Positions 45,905 through 55,856 of a DNA stretch of 64,000 bases are shown one piece after another; position 1 is the stretch's first letter; every line of letters starts with the position of its first letter. The stretch is from Posidonia oceanica (Eukaryota; Streptophyta; Magnoliopsida; Alismatales; Posidoniaceae). The notes under the pieces are model-generated. The model was not told the DNA's origin, did not search any database, and saw only the letters and a list, made by a program, of their open reading frames with translations. The translations under genes were made by a program, and so were the position numbers. The DNA is taken from contig JAZBRS010000075.1 of assembly GCA_037176725.1 (NCBI GenBank), forward strand, positions 79,114,001 through 79,178,000, in the 5' to 3' direction.

Positions 45905-46427
45905 GTTGGACGCCTGTACGCTGGGCGTCCAACGTTGAACGCCAGAGAGGCTGGCGTCCAACAAGGACAGAAGGCATCGAGGAGAAAAGATGCATACAAG
46001 TGATAGAGGAGAGTTGGGATCATGCATTTGGGTTGCTGGATTCAGAGCAAGGGCAAGCAAGCAAGCAAACAAGGGATGCATAAAATAAACAATCCAACCT
46101 CACCTGTGTTGAGTGCCAGGCCAGAGGCACAACCAGGGCGTTGGACGCGAGCTGGATCAGCGTCCAACGTTAGACGCCAACACCAGCAGCGTACAACGCT
46201 CTGGGAGGCACAACACACAAAAAGCATGCACAAACAAGCAAATAATATTAACTAAAATAAAAGAACAGATGCTACTAAAGCTAAACATGCATAAGAACAT
46301 AGGGAATAAGCAAACAAGCAAGATCAGGAAGGCATGCAAGCATTAAACAAACAAGAGATGAGCCAGGGTGTTGGACGCTAGAGCCAGCAGCGTCCAACGT
46401 TGGACGCTGAAGGCTCTGGCGTCCAAC
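45905..46427. repeat. Three hairpin pairs in LTR C
   Basis: Pairs at 45905-45962, 46140-46197 and 46370-46427, starts 235 and 230 bp apart. Each is two 29-bp units; the last pair has arms GTTGGACGCT and AGCGTCCAAC in unit 1 and a near-perfect GTTGGACGC/GCGTCCAAC in unit 2. Confidence 0.88.
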
Positions 46428-46760
46428 GATCCGGGCATGCAAACTTACCTGTTCTAAAGGGGGAGCTCAGCTCTACCCCACCTATATGCATGCAAACACA
46501 ACAATAACATGTAGGAAACTAGCAGGAGCATGCAAAGGAGGCATGGCAAGCATTTAAACCAAGAGAGAAAGATAAAGAGGAAGCATGCATGAAAGAATAG
46601 GCTTTAAACTAAAAAAAGAAATACACAACTTAGTAAAATCCTAGCAAACCTAAGCATGGGTGCCATAGGGGCCAGGCATCTCTAAGCATACATGGATCAA
46701 ATTATAACATCAAAAATATGCATGGAGCAAGCATGGAAGCAAAGCATAGTAAGCAGACAC

Positions 46761-47055
46761 GTCGGACGCTAGGTGAACCAGCGTCCAACGTTGGACGCGG
46801 CTCACTCTAGCATCCAACACAGGCAGAAGACAGACTGATACTAAGCATGCAAAAAGCCTTCAAACAAGCATGGAATAAGTTGAAAAGCATGGCACAACAT
46901 CAGGAAGCATTAAGGGAAGCATATGGCATGTATTTGCAAAGAGTCATGCAAAGGAAAAGCATGGAAAGCATTCGGACAAAGGGAAAGCAAAGCAGGCCAT
47001 TGGACGCAGGCCTATGCTGCGTCCAACGTTGGACGCACCAGTTGGTGCGTCCAAC
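46761..47055. repeat. Two hairpin pairs in LTR C
   Basis: Pairs at 46761-46818 and 46999-47055, starts 238 bp apart. The last unit (47028-47055) is a perfect 13-bp stem: GTTGGACGCACCA, GT, TGGTGCGTCCAAC. Confidence 0.88.
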
Positions 47056-47755
47056 ACACTGAACTTCCTTTTAGATGTGAATCACGTCCAAAAGGAAGTA
47101 AAAACTTGCAAGCAATGCATGGACATGTTCTACTACGCATGCATGACTACTGGGAATGGAATACTGACCTTTGGAAGCCCTGGAACGGCGGGACGACGAG
47201 GTTCGCCGGAGTTGCAGGTGTGTGCACGACAGCGACTTCGGTGGGCTCGCCTGAGCTGCTCGGAGCGCCGGAGGAGCTAGCGAAGCGTTGCAGACGAAGA
47301 GGGGAGTGCCTTCTTGCTCTCGGAAGTGGAAGCTCTCTCGTTTGCTGTGTGTGGTGTCAATGGCAAAGGGTTGAACTTGCTGGTTTTGTTGAAGCTTGCA
47401 TGGGTTTGGGTGCTGACAGCGAGACTTGCAAGCCAAATTCAAGGCTTGGCAGGTCGTGGCAGGTGCGGATGAGTGTGTGGAGGCCATGTGGATTGTCAGA
47501 GGAGGGCGTGGGCATTGGTAGGAGGGCGGCGGAGGCGAGGCGGTGGCTGACACGGCCGGCGGAAGGCAGACCTGTCAGTGAGAGGAGGAGAGCTTGTTTT
47601 GGGCTGAAATAGAGGAGAGATGGGTAGTAAGTGGTGCTTGGAAGGTAGTGGATGGCGTGGAGTGGAGGAAGGGACGGGTAGTAAGTGTGGGGCGGCGGGA
47701 GATTGGACAGGCGGTGAGTTGGAGGGGGTGGAGCAACCGCTGCTGTCCTAGAGTC

Positions 47756-47871
47756 GTTGGACGTGCAACCAGAGCGCGTCCAACGTTGGACGCCAGACCA
47801 TAGCACGTCCAACGTTGGACGCTAGCACAGGCCACGCCCAACGTTGGACGCTGCCTGTTCCAGCGTCCAAC
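47756..47871. repeat. Four tandem 29-bp hairpin units in LTR C
   Basis: Units at 47756-47784, 47785-47813, 47814-47842 and 47843-47871, exactly 29 bp each, head to tail. Stems match GTTGGACG with CGTCCAAC; the loops differ between units. The longest run of units in the window. Confidence 0.92.
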
Positions 47872-48096
47872 ACACCCAGGTGGCATGGGCTGCAAATGGG
47901 CTTAGGTTTGGGCCTAGAAGTGTTGTAAAAATGCAAATAGCTTAGGTAAAGGCTTCTAGGGTTTGGAGTGAGGTTTTGGGTTTGGAAATGGGCTAGAAAA
48001 TGGGTTTGAAAAGGGAATGCCAATCCAGAGACCACACGAGCCTGCAACAGAGAACTACCAACTTCCAGGCCGTCAGAATGGGGTGTCTACAATCCT

Positions 48097-49946
48097 GAAT
48101 AGAGTTTCAAGCATACATGTGCAGCAGATTCTAGCTTAGAAGAGATGTCCACTAGAGAAAAGGCAAGGATGTTTTCTGGTGATGATGTTAATGTTTGTAC
48201 AGATGTTATTACTTCTTCTGAGATGCCAATTCCAAGAATTGATATTACAAATCATAGGATTTTTGAATCAGGAGAAGTTTCTACAATTCAAACCATAACG
48301 CATGTGCATAGTATGGTGACAAGAAGTAAGGTTGGTGTGATTAAGCCTAATCCTAAATATGCAATGACAGTAGAAGCAATTCCTCTTGAGCCAAAGATTG
48401 TTAAAACAGCTCTTAAACATCCAGGATGGTTTAAGGCTATGCAAGAAGAGATTCATGCACTAAAGCTGAATAATACTTGGCAGTTGGTTCCAAGGGAGGC
48501 TAATTCTAATATTGTTGGTTGCAAATGGGTTTATAAAACCAAGTTGAAGGCTGATGGTTCTTTAGAAAGACTTAAAGCTAAACTTATAGCAAAAGGATTT
48601 TCTCAGCAGGAGGGAGTGGACTATTCAGAAACCTTTAGTCATGTTATTAAATTGACTACTGTTAGAGTAATTCTCACTCTTGCCACTATTTCAAATTGGG
48701 AGGTTCGTCAACTTGACAGTAAGAATGCATTTTTGCATGGTGATTTGCAAGAATCTGTTATGATGGAACAGCCACCTGGATTTATAGATGATGCTCATCC
48801 TGATTATGTGTGCCAGTTAAAAAAGGCAGTTTATGGTCTTAAGCAAGCTCCAAGGGCTTGGTTTAATCAATTCAGTGATTATTTGCTTAGTGAAGGATTT
48901 GTGTGTACTAATGCAAATTCTTCTCTGTTTGTTGCTCATCATGATCAAGGAGTTCTTTACTTACTTCTTTATGTTGATGACATATTAGTAACTGGTAACA
49001 ATATTGAGTATCTTACTGAGTTTATTCAGAAACTTGGTGATGTTTTTGCTATGAGAGATCTTGGGAAAATTCATTATTTTTTAGGGATTGAAGTGACTCA
49101 CACATCTGATGGACTGTTTCTATGTCAGTCATAGTATACTCAAGAGCTGCTGCTTAAAACTGGAATGAAGGATTGCAAGCCATTATTCACTCCTGTTGAT
49201 CTCAGGTATAAAAAAGATACCTGTACAGATTTGTATGAAGATGTTGCTAATTATAGGAGTATTGTTGGTACTCTTCAATACTTGACTCATACAAGACCTG
49301 ACATTACTTTCTCTGTGAATCTAGTATGTCAGCATATGGCAGCACCAACTATTGCACATTTTAACCTGGTAAAACGTATCCTGAGATATCTTAAAGGAAC
49401 TTTACTTATGGGAATCAGAATTCTAAAGAAGAGTTCTAATGAACTTTTTGGGTTTCTGATTCTGATTGGACAGGCTGTCCAGATACAAGGCGTTCTACCA
49501 CAGGTTATTGTACATTCCTAGGTTCAAATTGTATTTCTTGGGCTACTAAGAAACAGCCTACAATAGCAAGATCGAGTTCTGAAGCTGAGTACAGGTCAAT
49601 GGCTTCTCTTGGAGCTGAATTGACTTGGTTATCATACTTATTAAGAGATCTGGGAATTTCATAAAAACCTTTAGTTCTCTTCTGTGATAATCTAAGTGCA
49701 CTACACATGACTATTAATCCTGTTTTCCATGGAAGAAGTAAGCATGTGGAGTTGGATTATCATTTTATTAGAGAAAAAGTTGCTCTTGGAAATATTGTTA
49801 CAAAGTATGTGAGTACCACTCAACAGGTAGCAGATATTTTTACTAAAACTTTGTCACGGAAGTTATTTAAAGATTTTAGACACAAATTGGGTGTTTGGAT
49901 TGATCCATACTCTAGTTTCGGAGGGAGTATTAAGACACTTGATTAA
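48097..49946 (+). pseudogene. Copia reverse transcriptase and RNase H
   Basis: RT: 'WFKAMQEEIHALKLNNTWQL', 'VGCKWVYKTKLKADGSLERL', 'KAKLIAKGFSQQEGVDYSET', 'YGLKQAPRAWFNQFSDYLL' and catalytic 'LYVDDILVTGNN' (about 48967). RNase H: 'YRSIVGTLQYLTHTRPDITF', then after a frameshift near 49450 'SSSEAEYRSMAS' and 'KHVELDYHFIREKV', ending 'QVADIFTKTLSRKLF'. Stops: TAG 49132 (Gln to stop likely) and TAA near 49662 (Gln to stop likely). Confidence 0.9.
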
Positions 49947-50176
49947 GTTTGTAATTAGTTACAAAGAGTGGTTGTAGAATGTTATTAAAAGAATTGGTTT
50001 AGTGGTTGTTATAGGTTGTAAGGAGTTTGTTAAGTGTTTGTTATAGAGTTTGTTAAAACAGTTGTGATTGTTAGAGTAGTGAGTTGTAACTTGTATTTCT
50101 TGAGCTCTACAAATAAGAAGGTGATCTCTCTCTCTCTAACTAAGGAGAGAAGAATAGAAAATACTGTTTGCTTTTA
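49928..50176 (+). mobile_element. 3' LTR of the Copia element
   Basis: 249 bp, same order as the 5' LTR, with a shorter CTCTCT run near 50130 and a handful of substitutions. A GGAGGGAG polypurine tract lies just before it. Confidence 0.9.
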
Positions 50177-50181
50177 GTTTA

Positions 50182-50899
50182 ATCCTTATCTTACCCACCA
50201 CTTGTTAAGGTAACAGGAGTAGGGTTAGTGGATCAAATAGGTAAGTTTTTTTTGTTGTTAAATTAAAACTTTATATCATTTCATGAGCTTATCTTGGATT
50301 GAACTATTGAATATATCTTTCAACAAAACTATATCAAAGATGCTTAAAGCAACACAAGCAAATAAAAACTAATTCCTAATCTAAATTTGTTGCCGGCAAG
50401 AATCACTAAATACTACATTATTAAAGTATCAAACTATAAATATCTCTCTGTTTGCAATATCAAATTATTTGTATACTATCTCTAAATACTTTATGCCATG
50501 TTGATAATAAAACAAGTGAAATGTAACATCAATGTATCACCAAGCTGGATAAGTTTCATTTTACCTTTCCAAAAGTTAAAATTAAAATTCCATATTTTTG
50601 CCATCAGAAAAAAAAAGTGATGTCCACTCAAAGAGATTGAAAGAAAGTTTCTAGAAATGTTGTCCTACTGTAAATAATAGAAAAACATTTGATAATGCAG
50701 CATATGACTTAAACATGTGTTAGAAATAATATGCTTAAGAATCATTGTTCAAATGCATGCATTAGTCCAAAAAAACATTTGTGCATGATTCAAATAGTTG
50801 GTAGTTTGCACATGATTCGTATGACAAACAATTCAAATAACTTGGAGTACTCTCATGAATAATTTTAAGTAACATCCATTATTCAATGCATGCATCAAC
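50182..50899. other. AT-rich intergenic sequence, nothing recognised
   Basis: No open frame or repeat that I can name. Probably host intergenic DNA downstream of the Copia target site. Confidence 0.5.
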
Positions 50900-51770
50900 C
50901 CAAAAAAAGCCTCAACCCTATCTTAACCTGGGTTAACGGGTTAAAGGATGATTCATAACATGCTACCTGTATTTTGACTAACTAAATGGATTAGCAAGTG
51001 ACGGGTTAATGGATCAACGAATATATAAAATATCTATCCTAATCGATCCTTAATGAGTCATATCAAGTCGGATTAATAGTGACACTGACCTACTTAACCC
51101 TGACCAAATAATGGTACTCAACTAACTACATGTAAACTTTCTTCATATGGCACCGGTAACCTAACTCCGGCCTAAAAGAAGTTAGACAGGAAAAGCATTA
51201 GGGTTGTTGATGGATTGAGTTGAGTCAGGTTGAAGGTCAACTCGTTATTTAATCTGTTTCTTCCTAACGAGTTACGGATCTGGTGAGAATCCATTTTTTC
51301 AACCATTGACCTGTAACCCGACCCAACTCATTTGAAGAAAACGGGTTGGATCAGGTTAACGGGTTAAAAAAGGTCAAATGTTTATCTAAAAATTTTTAAA
51401 AAAAACTACACCTACAAATTGAACAATTTTATACAATATAAGAAGTAGAATTCCATTATTACCACTTAAAAATACTTCATAATACTCTAAAAGCTTACTT
51501 ATCTTACAAATTCAATAATCTATAAACTTTTAAATAATAATAGATCAACATCTAATGAATTAAGATATAAAATATATAATACTATTCAATACTAATGGAT
51601 TAATGAGTAGAGTGATTTATTTTACTCATAATTCGATTCTTTAAGATTTTAAGTTAACAAAATAGAATATGACAAATACTAATTGATTCAAATTCTTAAT
51701 CTAAATATTAAATTTACGGATTAAATCAAATAGATCAAAGGATTTGACACATCCCATTCGTTTACTCGAA
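50900..51770. mobile_element. Probable hAT-like remnant(s)
   Basis: At 51199 TAGGGTTGTTGATGGATTGA continues with GTTGAGTCAGGTTG, like hAT termini of the TAGGG-TG-GGGTCGGGT type seen at 52513 and 57074. GGGTTAACGGGTTAAA-type subterminal repeats occur at 50930, 51000 and 51340-51370. A possible opposite end (GACACATCCC) lies near 51755. Too decayed to delimit. Confidence 0.4.
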
Positions 51771-51779
51771 TGACGAACC

Positions 51780-52092
51780 ATACATGATGCCATGCATGTG
51801 GCACATCCACCGACCATTCACACGCCCCATCCATCCATTCCATCCCATTGGAGAAAAAATATCAACGCCACGTAGGCAGAGAAGAGATCAGAAACTACAC
51901 GTGCAAGACCTCAAGAGGATCGCCAGAAATATCTCGCTCTCGCCACCCAATAAAAAAACCCACCACCTCAGAAAATATCCATTTCCCCTTCTTCCTCCCT
52001 CCTTCCTCGTCGCCCTCCCCAAATCTTTTCTCCATAAAATCTCGTACCAGAGACAGCAGTCTGTGGATTTTTTTTACATATGTAATAATATC
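51780..52092 (+). promoter_or_regulatory. Possible host promoter or 5' UTR
   Basis: Locally GC-richer DNA with ACGT-core motifs (GCCACGTAGG near 51867, CACGTGCAAG near 51899), CCACCCAATAAAAAAACCC and a C/T-rich leader. This resembles a plant promoter plus 5' UTR, but no start codon with a credible protein follows because element F is inserted at 52098. The host sequence resumes at 62956. Confidence 0.3.
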
Positions 52093-52810
52093 ATGACTGA
52101 TTAGCATATTATTTATATATATTTTATATCTATATTTATCTTTTTTATTCATAAATAATATTACTCGAGGTATTTTGTATATTTTGTGTAGGAACTTTGG
52201 ATCTAAAAAAAAAAAAAAAAAAGAAGGAAGAAAAATGATAAAAGACAAAAAGAAATGCAAATTTAATGATACAAGAAATGCAAATCCGTGTAAGATATTA
52301 AATATACTTTTTCCACGTGTGTGAACACGAAGAGGAAGATAAGATAACAGAATCAACAAAATTGGAGCTAATCTAGGACCAACTGACGCCTCCCAGGTGC
52401 CCGGAGAAGACTGTGTTGACTCCGTCTTTGACTATCACAGAGTCAACTTGGAAATATCTTGTAATTGAAATTCAGTTTCCTCATTTGTATCCAGATTTGT
52501 TTATATGACAGCTAGGACTGTAAGTAGGTCGGGTATAACCCGTTAACCGGACCCGACCCGACCCGTTAGGAATAGGTTTGAGTAGAGATTTTGTATACCC
52601 GTTCACCCGTTAACCCGTCACCCGCTAACCCATCAATTTAATGGGTCAAGGTTCGGGTAACATGCTACGGGTCACCCGTTAACCCAGAGGTATATTAGTA
52701 ACTTTACATAAATCCTAATTCCTTAACAATATAAATATATAATATCATATATAATTATATAAGTATATGTATATATGATATACATATAAGTTATAACTTC
52801 TAAGTTCCTA

Positions 52811-53200
52811 ATGCCGACCCTAACCTATTTTCTATTTCCCCTCCCCAATCCCATTCTCACCCGGCTCTCGCAGTGTCTGTGTCTCCGGTCTCCCTCTCGC
52901 CCTCTCGTCATCCGGCCTCTCGCCCTCCGACCTCCGTCCTCTCGCCCAGTCGGCACTTGGCAGTCGCCCTCTCTCTGGCTCTCCGCCCTCTCTCCGGCTC
53001 TCCGCCCTCTCGCCTAGTGCCCCAGTCCCCCTCTCGAGTCTCGGCTCTCGCAATGTCGCCGTCTAGCCCTCCGGCCTCCGCCCTCTCGGCTCTCGCCCAA
53101 CAAGTCTTCGCCCTCTCGCCGCTGCCGCCACAGTACAACAGATCCACAGAGCCTTGTCCGCAGTATGATCTCTTTTCTGTGGAAGTTATGAAATAGTCTA
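52811..53200. other. C/T-rich segment at the left of the hAT cargo
   Basis: Repeated CTCTCGCCCTC and CTCTCCGGCTCTCCG sequence with a Ser/Pro/Leu-rich open frame. It looks like a captured 5' UTR or first exon, possibly from a gene other than the kinase. I do not recognise a protein. Confidence 0.4.
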
Positions 53201-53704
53201 CAAAAAAATTGATCCCCTCTAAGATGTGAATTTTGCTCACTATTTTCTTGTTCTCATTTTTCTTCTGTTGCTGTTTGGTGTTGTTTGTCATTTGGGGTTT
53301 AGGAGCGTCAAATGGGGATGGAGTGCTCTCCAAAAAATTGCACGACTGCAACTAAATTTTTCACATGCGATGTGCTAAGTTCTGATGGAATATCTGAAGT
53401 ATGTGGTTCTGAATGGTAGTTAGTATTTGGAGATTTACTGATCTAGAAGTCTCTGTTTATTAATCCTGCTTATAGTTTTTAATTTTAATCCCTATAGTCG
53501 ACAATGTTAGATATAGTTGCAACTTGCAAGGCATGCATTTCAATTTCTATGCTGTTAAAATTAACTGAAGTTGGTTTTGCTTTACAGTTACCCTTTCATA
53601 TTTCTAATTTCTCATGCTTGATATTTTTCACAGTTACCCTTTCGTATTTCTACATTGTTTTTATATATTTTTGGTCATTCTCTGTCTTACACGGTAGTAT
53701 ACAG

Positions 53705-55856
53705 GTGGATATGGTACAGCCTACAGAGCTCGAAGGAATACTGATGGAAAAACATTTGCGATAAAGTGTATGTTACTCCTACTTACAATAAATTCATATA
53801 ATTCCCAGTTAAATTGGTGATATATGATGCTAATTCTGTTAAGATGCAAATATTTAGCCAGTCTAAATTTGTTATGTAGTTAGATTAACTTATACTACTG
53901 TCGTGATAATTTAGCAATTATTTTTTATGACAAAGTTATGCCATATAATCTACTCTGCTGACTGTAGGTGATATAGGAAATATACATGTGCATCTGTCTT
54001 GATTTTCAAACATTCTGTCTTGAAAGTATGCATATGCAGACTGCAAACCAAGGTCCAGAACTTTAGGTCAAAAGTTAACAAACATGCATTTCAACTTTTT
54101 CCTAGAGTCTCATTCATTGCCAAGTTTAACATAATTAGACTGGATTTCGACAATTGCGTAGATTATCCAGATTATAGCCACTATGACTTGAAATTACATA
54201 TTTCACTAGTTAAGGACGGTTTCAGCCAGATGTTCTGACACACTCTTAGCTGCATGAAAAGTAAGCAGTCGCACACCTTAGTTTATTCTGATGATTTTCT
54301 AACTCTTAAAATTTCAAGTTATGATTTAATAATGAATATTTGAATGCAATTATGGAAGTGGAACTGTCAACCTTTAAAAAACAAAGATCACAGTACGAAT
54401 CAATCTTACGCTATTGATTGATTTATAAAGCAAAATCTTGTAATTGTCTTAGCTTGAAATTGGAATTTTTTGTAGTGTTTCTTGCTCTTTTTGTGACAGC
54501 TAATTGTATCATTCGTTATCTAATAGAAGATAGAACATGAGTGTTTAGAAGTGAAGAAAAACACAAAGATTAAGATCTTTTGTATCAAAGCAGATCAGTC
54601 TTTTATATGCTAATGTTGTAGATATTCTTGAAAGTGTTGAAATGGATGTTATTCATTCCTTCTAGTGCCATTCCTGCACCACATATCACACTCACTATTG
54701 TTAGATCTTTCAGTTCATATTTTCATAACTTTTCAAACTACTCATTATTTTTCCACAAAATCATAGATATTATTTGATTTATTGTTGCGCTTCAGGATTT
54801 TTCCATATTTTTTGCACAGTGAACGTGAATCAGTTGCTATCAGATTTCTTACTATTTGTTTGCTTAGATCTATTTGTTTAATACTTTAGTAATCTCAGTT
54901 TAAATGCCTCAATACAATTTCTTAACTGCTAGAAACAAACGTACTCCTTTATTGCATGTCCATATATTACGTGGCTCTAACTTTGTATATAATGTTTCTG
55001 TTTTAATATTGTATATTTTAAAAAAAAAACTGAAGTATCTATGAAGTCGGCATTCAACTTTTCAGATCTACTGTGTTACATTTTCTTATAGAGTACTTAA
55101 CCAATGTTTTTTCTTCGTGTAGGTCCTCATCCAAAAGCTCATTCTTACCATGTCAACAATGAGTTGAAGATGTTGGAGCAATTTGGGTAAGGGAGAAATG
55201 ATATCTAAATAACACAATGTTTCTCATCTTACCTTTACTTTCCAATGTAGATGAGTAAGCAGATATTCTGATTTTAATTTACAAACTAACATTTTTTCAG
55301 CAGAGGAAGGAGTTTTGTCATAAAATTTGAAGGCTCTTTCAGGAGTGACAACTCTGAATGCTTTATTTTGGAGCATGTCAAGCATGACAGACCAGAGGTG
55401 ATTTTTGTAGAAGGATTATGTTGGGTTATATTACTTTTGAGCTTACAATTTCTTGTTGGTCACAGATTCTGAAAAAAGTAATAGATATCACAAAGCTGCA
55501 GTGGTATGGTTACTGCATGTTTAAAGCCCTTGTGAGTCTACATAAGCAGGCAAGAAAATCCACTGCTGAATTTTAAGATTTTTATAAATGTTCTTTGGTT
55601 TTCTCATATTTCTTAGCATTGATATTGCAGGAAATTGTTCATAGAGATGTCAAACCTGGTAATTTCCTTTTTTTCACGTGAACTTAACAAAGGATACCTC
55701 ATAGACTTCAACTTAGCCATGGTCAGTTCTACTCTATTGTCTTGCTGTTGTTATTTAGTTTAGTATCCGAAAGAGAACATTTCAATTCAATTATACTGAT
55801 CATATGGTTATGTTTCCTACCTTTGTAGGATCTACATCATAAGCATCGCTCAAACA
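53705..55856 (+). pseudogene. CDC7-like protein kinase gene fragment, six exons
   Basis: Exons fit at 53705-53767, 55123-55186, 55304-55397, 55466-55549, 55631-55721 and 55829-55856. They read 'GGYGTAYRARRNTDGKTFAI' (P-loop and ATP-binding Lys), 'PHPKAHSYHVNNELKMLEQF', 'RSFVIKFEGSFRSDN', 'LQWYGYCMFKALVSLHKQ', 'EIVHRDVKPGNFLF' (catalytic loop) and 'GYLIDFNLAMDLHHK'. This order matches plant CDC7-like (DDK) kinases, the S-phase initiation kinases; DFN in place of DFG is, as I remember, also seen in plant relatives. Defects: an extra T in the run after GNFLF (about 55668) shifts the frame, intron 4 starts GC, and later kinase exons are missing. It is cargo of the hAT element at 52513-57074. Expression is unknown. 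Confidence 0.78.

Larger units (their letters stand above)
44754..48091 (-). mobile_element. Solo LTR C (Tat-like) inside the Copia element
   Basis: 3,338 bp. The plus strand begins TGTAGTAATCCTG and ends GGGGTGTCTACA; TGTAG and CTACA are inverted ends. It is flanked by ATCCT at 44749-44753 and 48092-48096. It shares GATCGTCCATGCACATTA at the start and the GGAAGGTGTTAGGCACCCC and GGAGTCGCCACC blocks with B. Fifteen hairpin units. It separates Copia integrase from RT. Confidence 0.88.
42008..50176 (+). mobile_element. Ty1/Copia element split by solo LTR C
   Basis: TSD GTTTA at 42003-42007 and 50177-50181. LTRs of about 250 bp, Met-type PBS, and gag-protease-integrase-RT-RNase H order, the Copia order. 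The LTR ends read TATTAG and CTTTTA instead of TG and CA, probably mutated. Without LTR C the element is about 4.8 kb, normal for Copia. Several stops and frameshifts break the polyprotein. Confidence 0.92.

Noticed and set aside
47756..47871. CRISPR array
   Set aside because: Units are 29 bp and palindromic, but they adjoin without spacers and lie in plant LTR retrotransposons.
44750..48100. Mutator-type insertion with a 9-bp duplication (ATCCTGAAT) for LTR C
   Set aside because: LTR B shows that the left end begins TGTAGTAATCC. With that end, C has TGTAG/CTACA termini and a perfect 5-bp duplication ATCCT; the longer match is chance.
51895..52359. 154-residue minus-strand frame (and 61546-61995)
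   Set aside because: Both read across the start of the Athila-like LTR on the reverse strand, Phe/Leu-rich; LTR sequence, not a gene.
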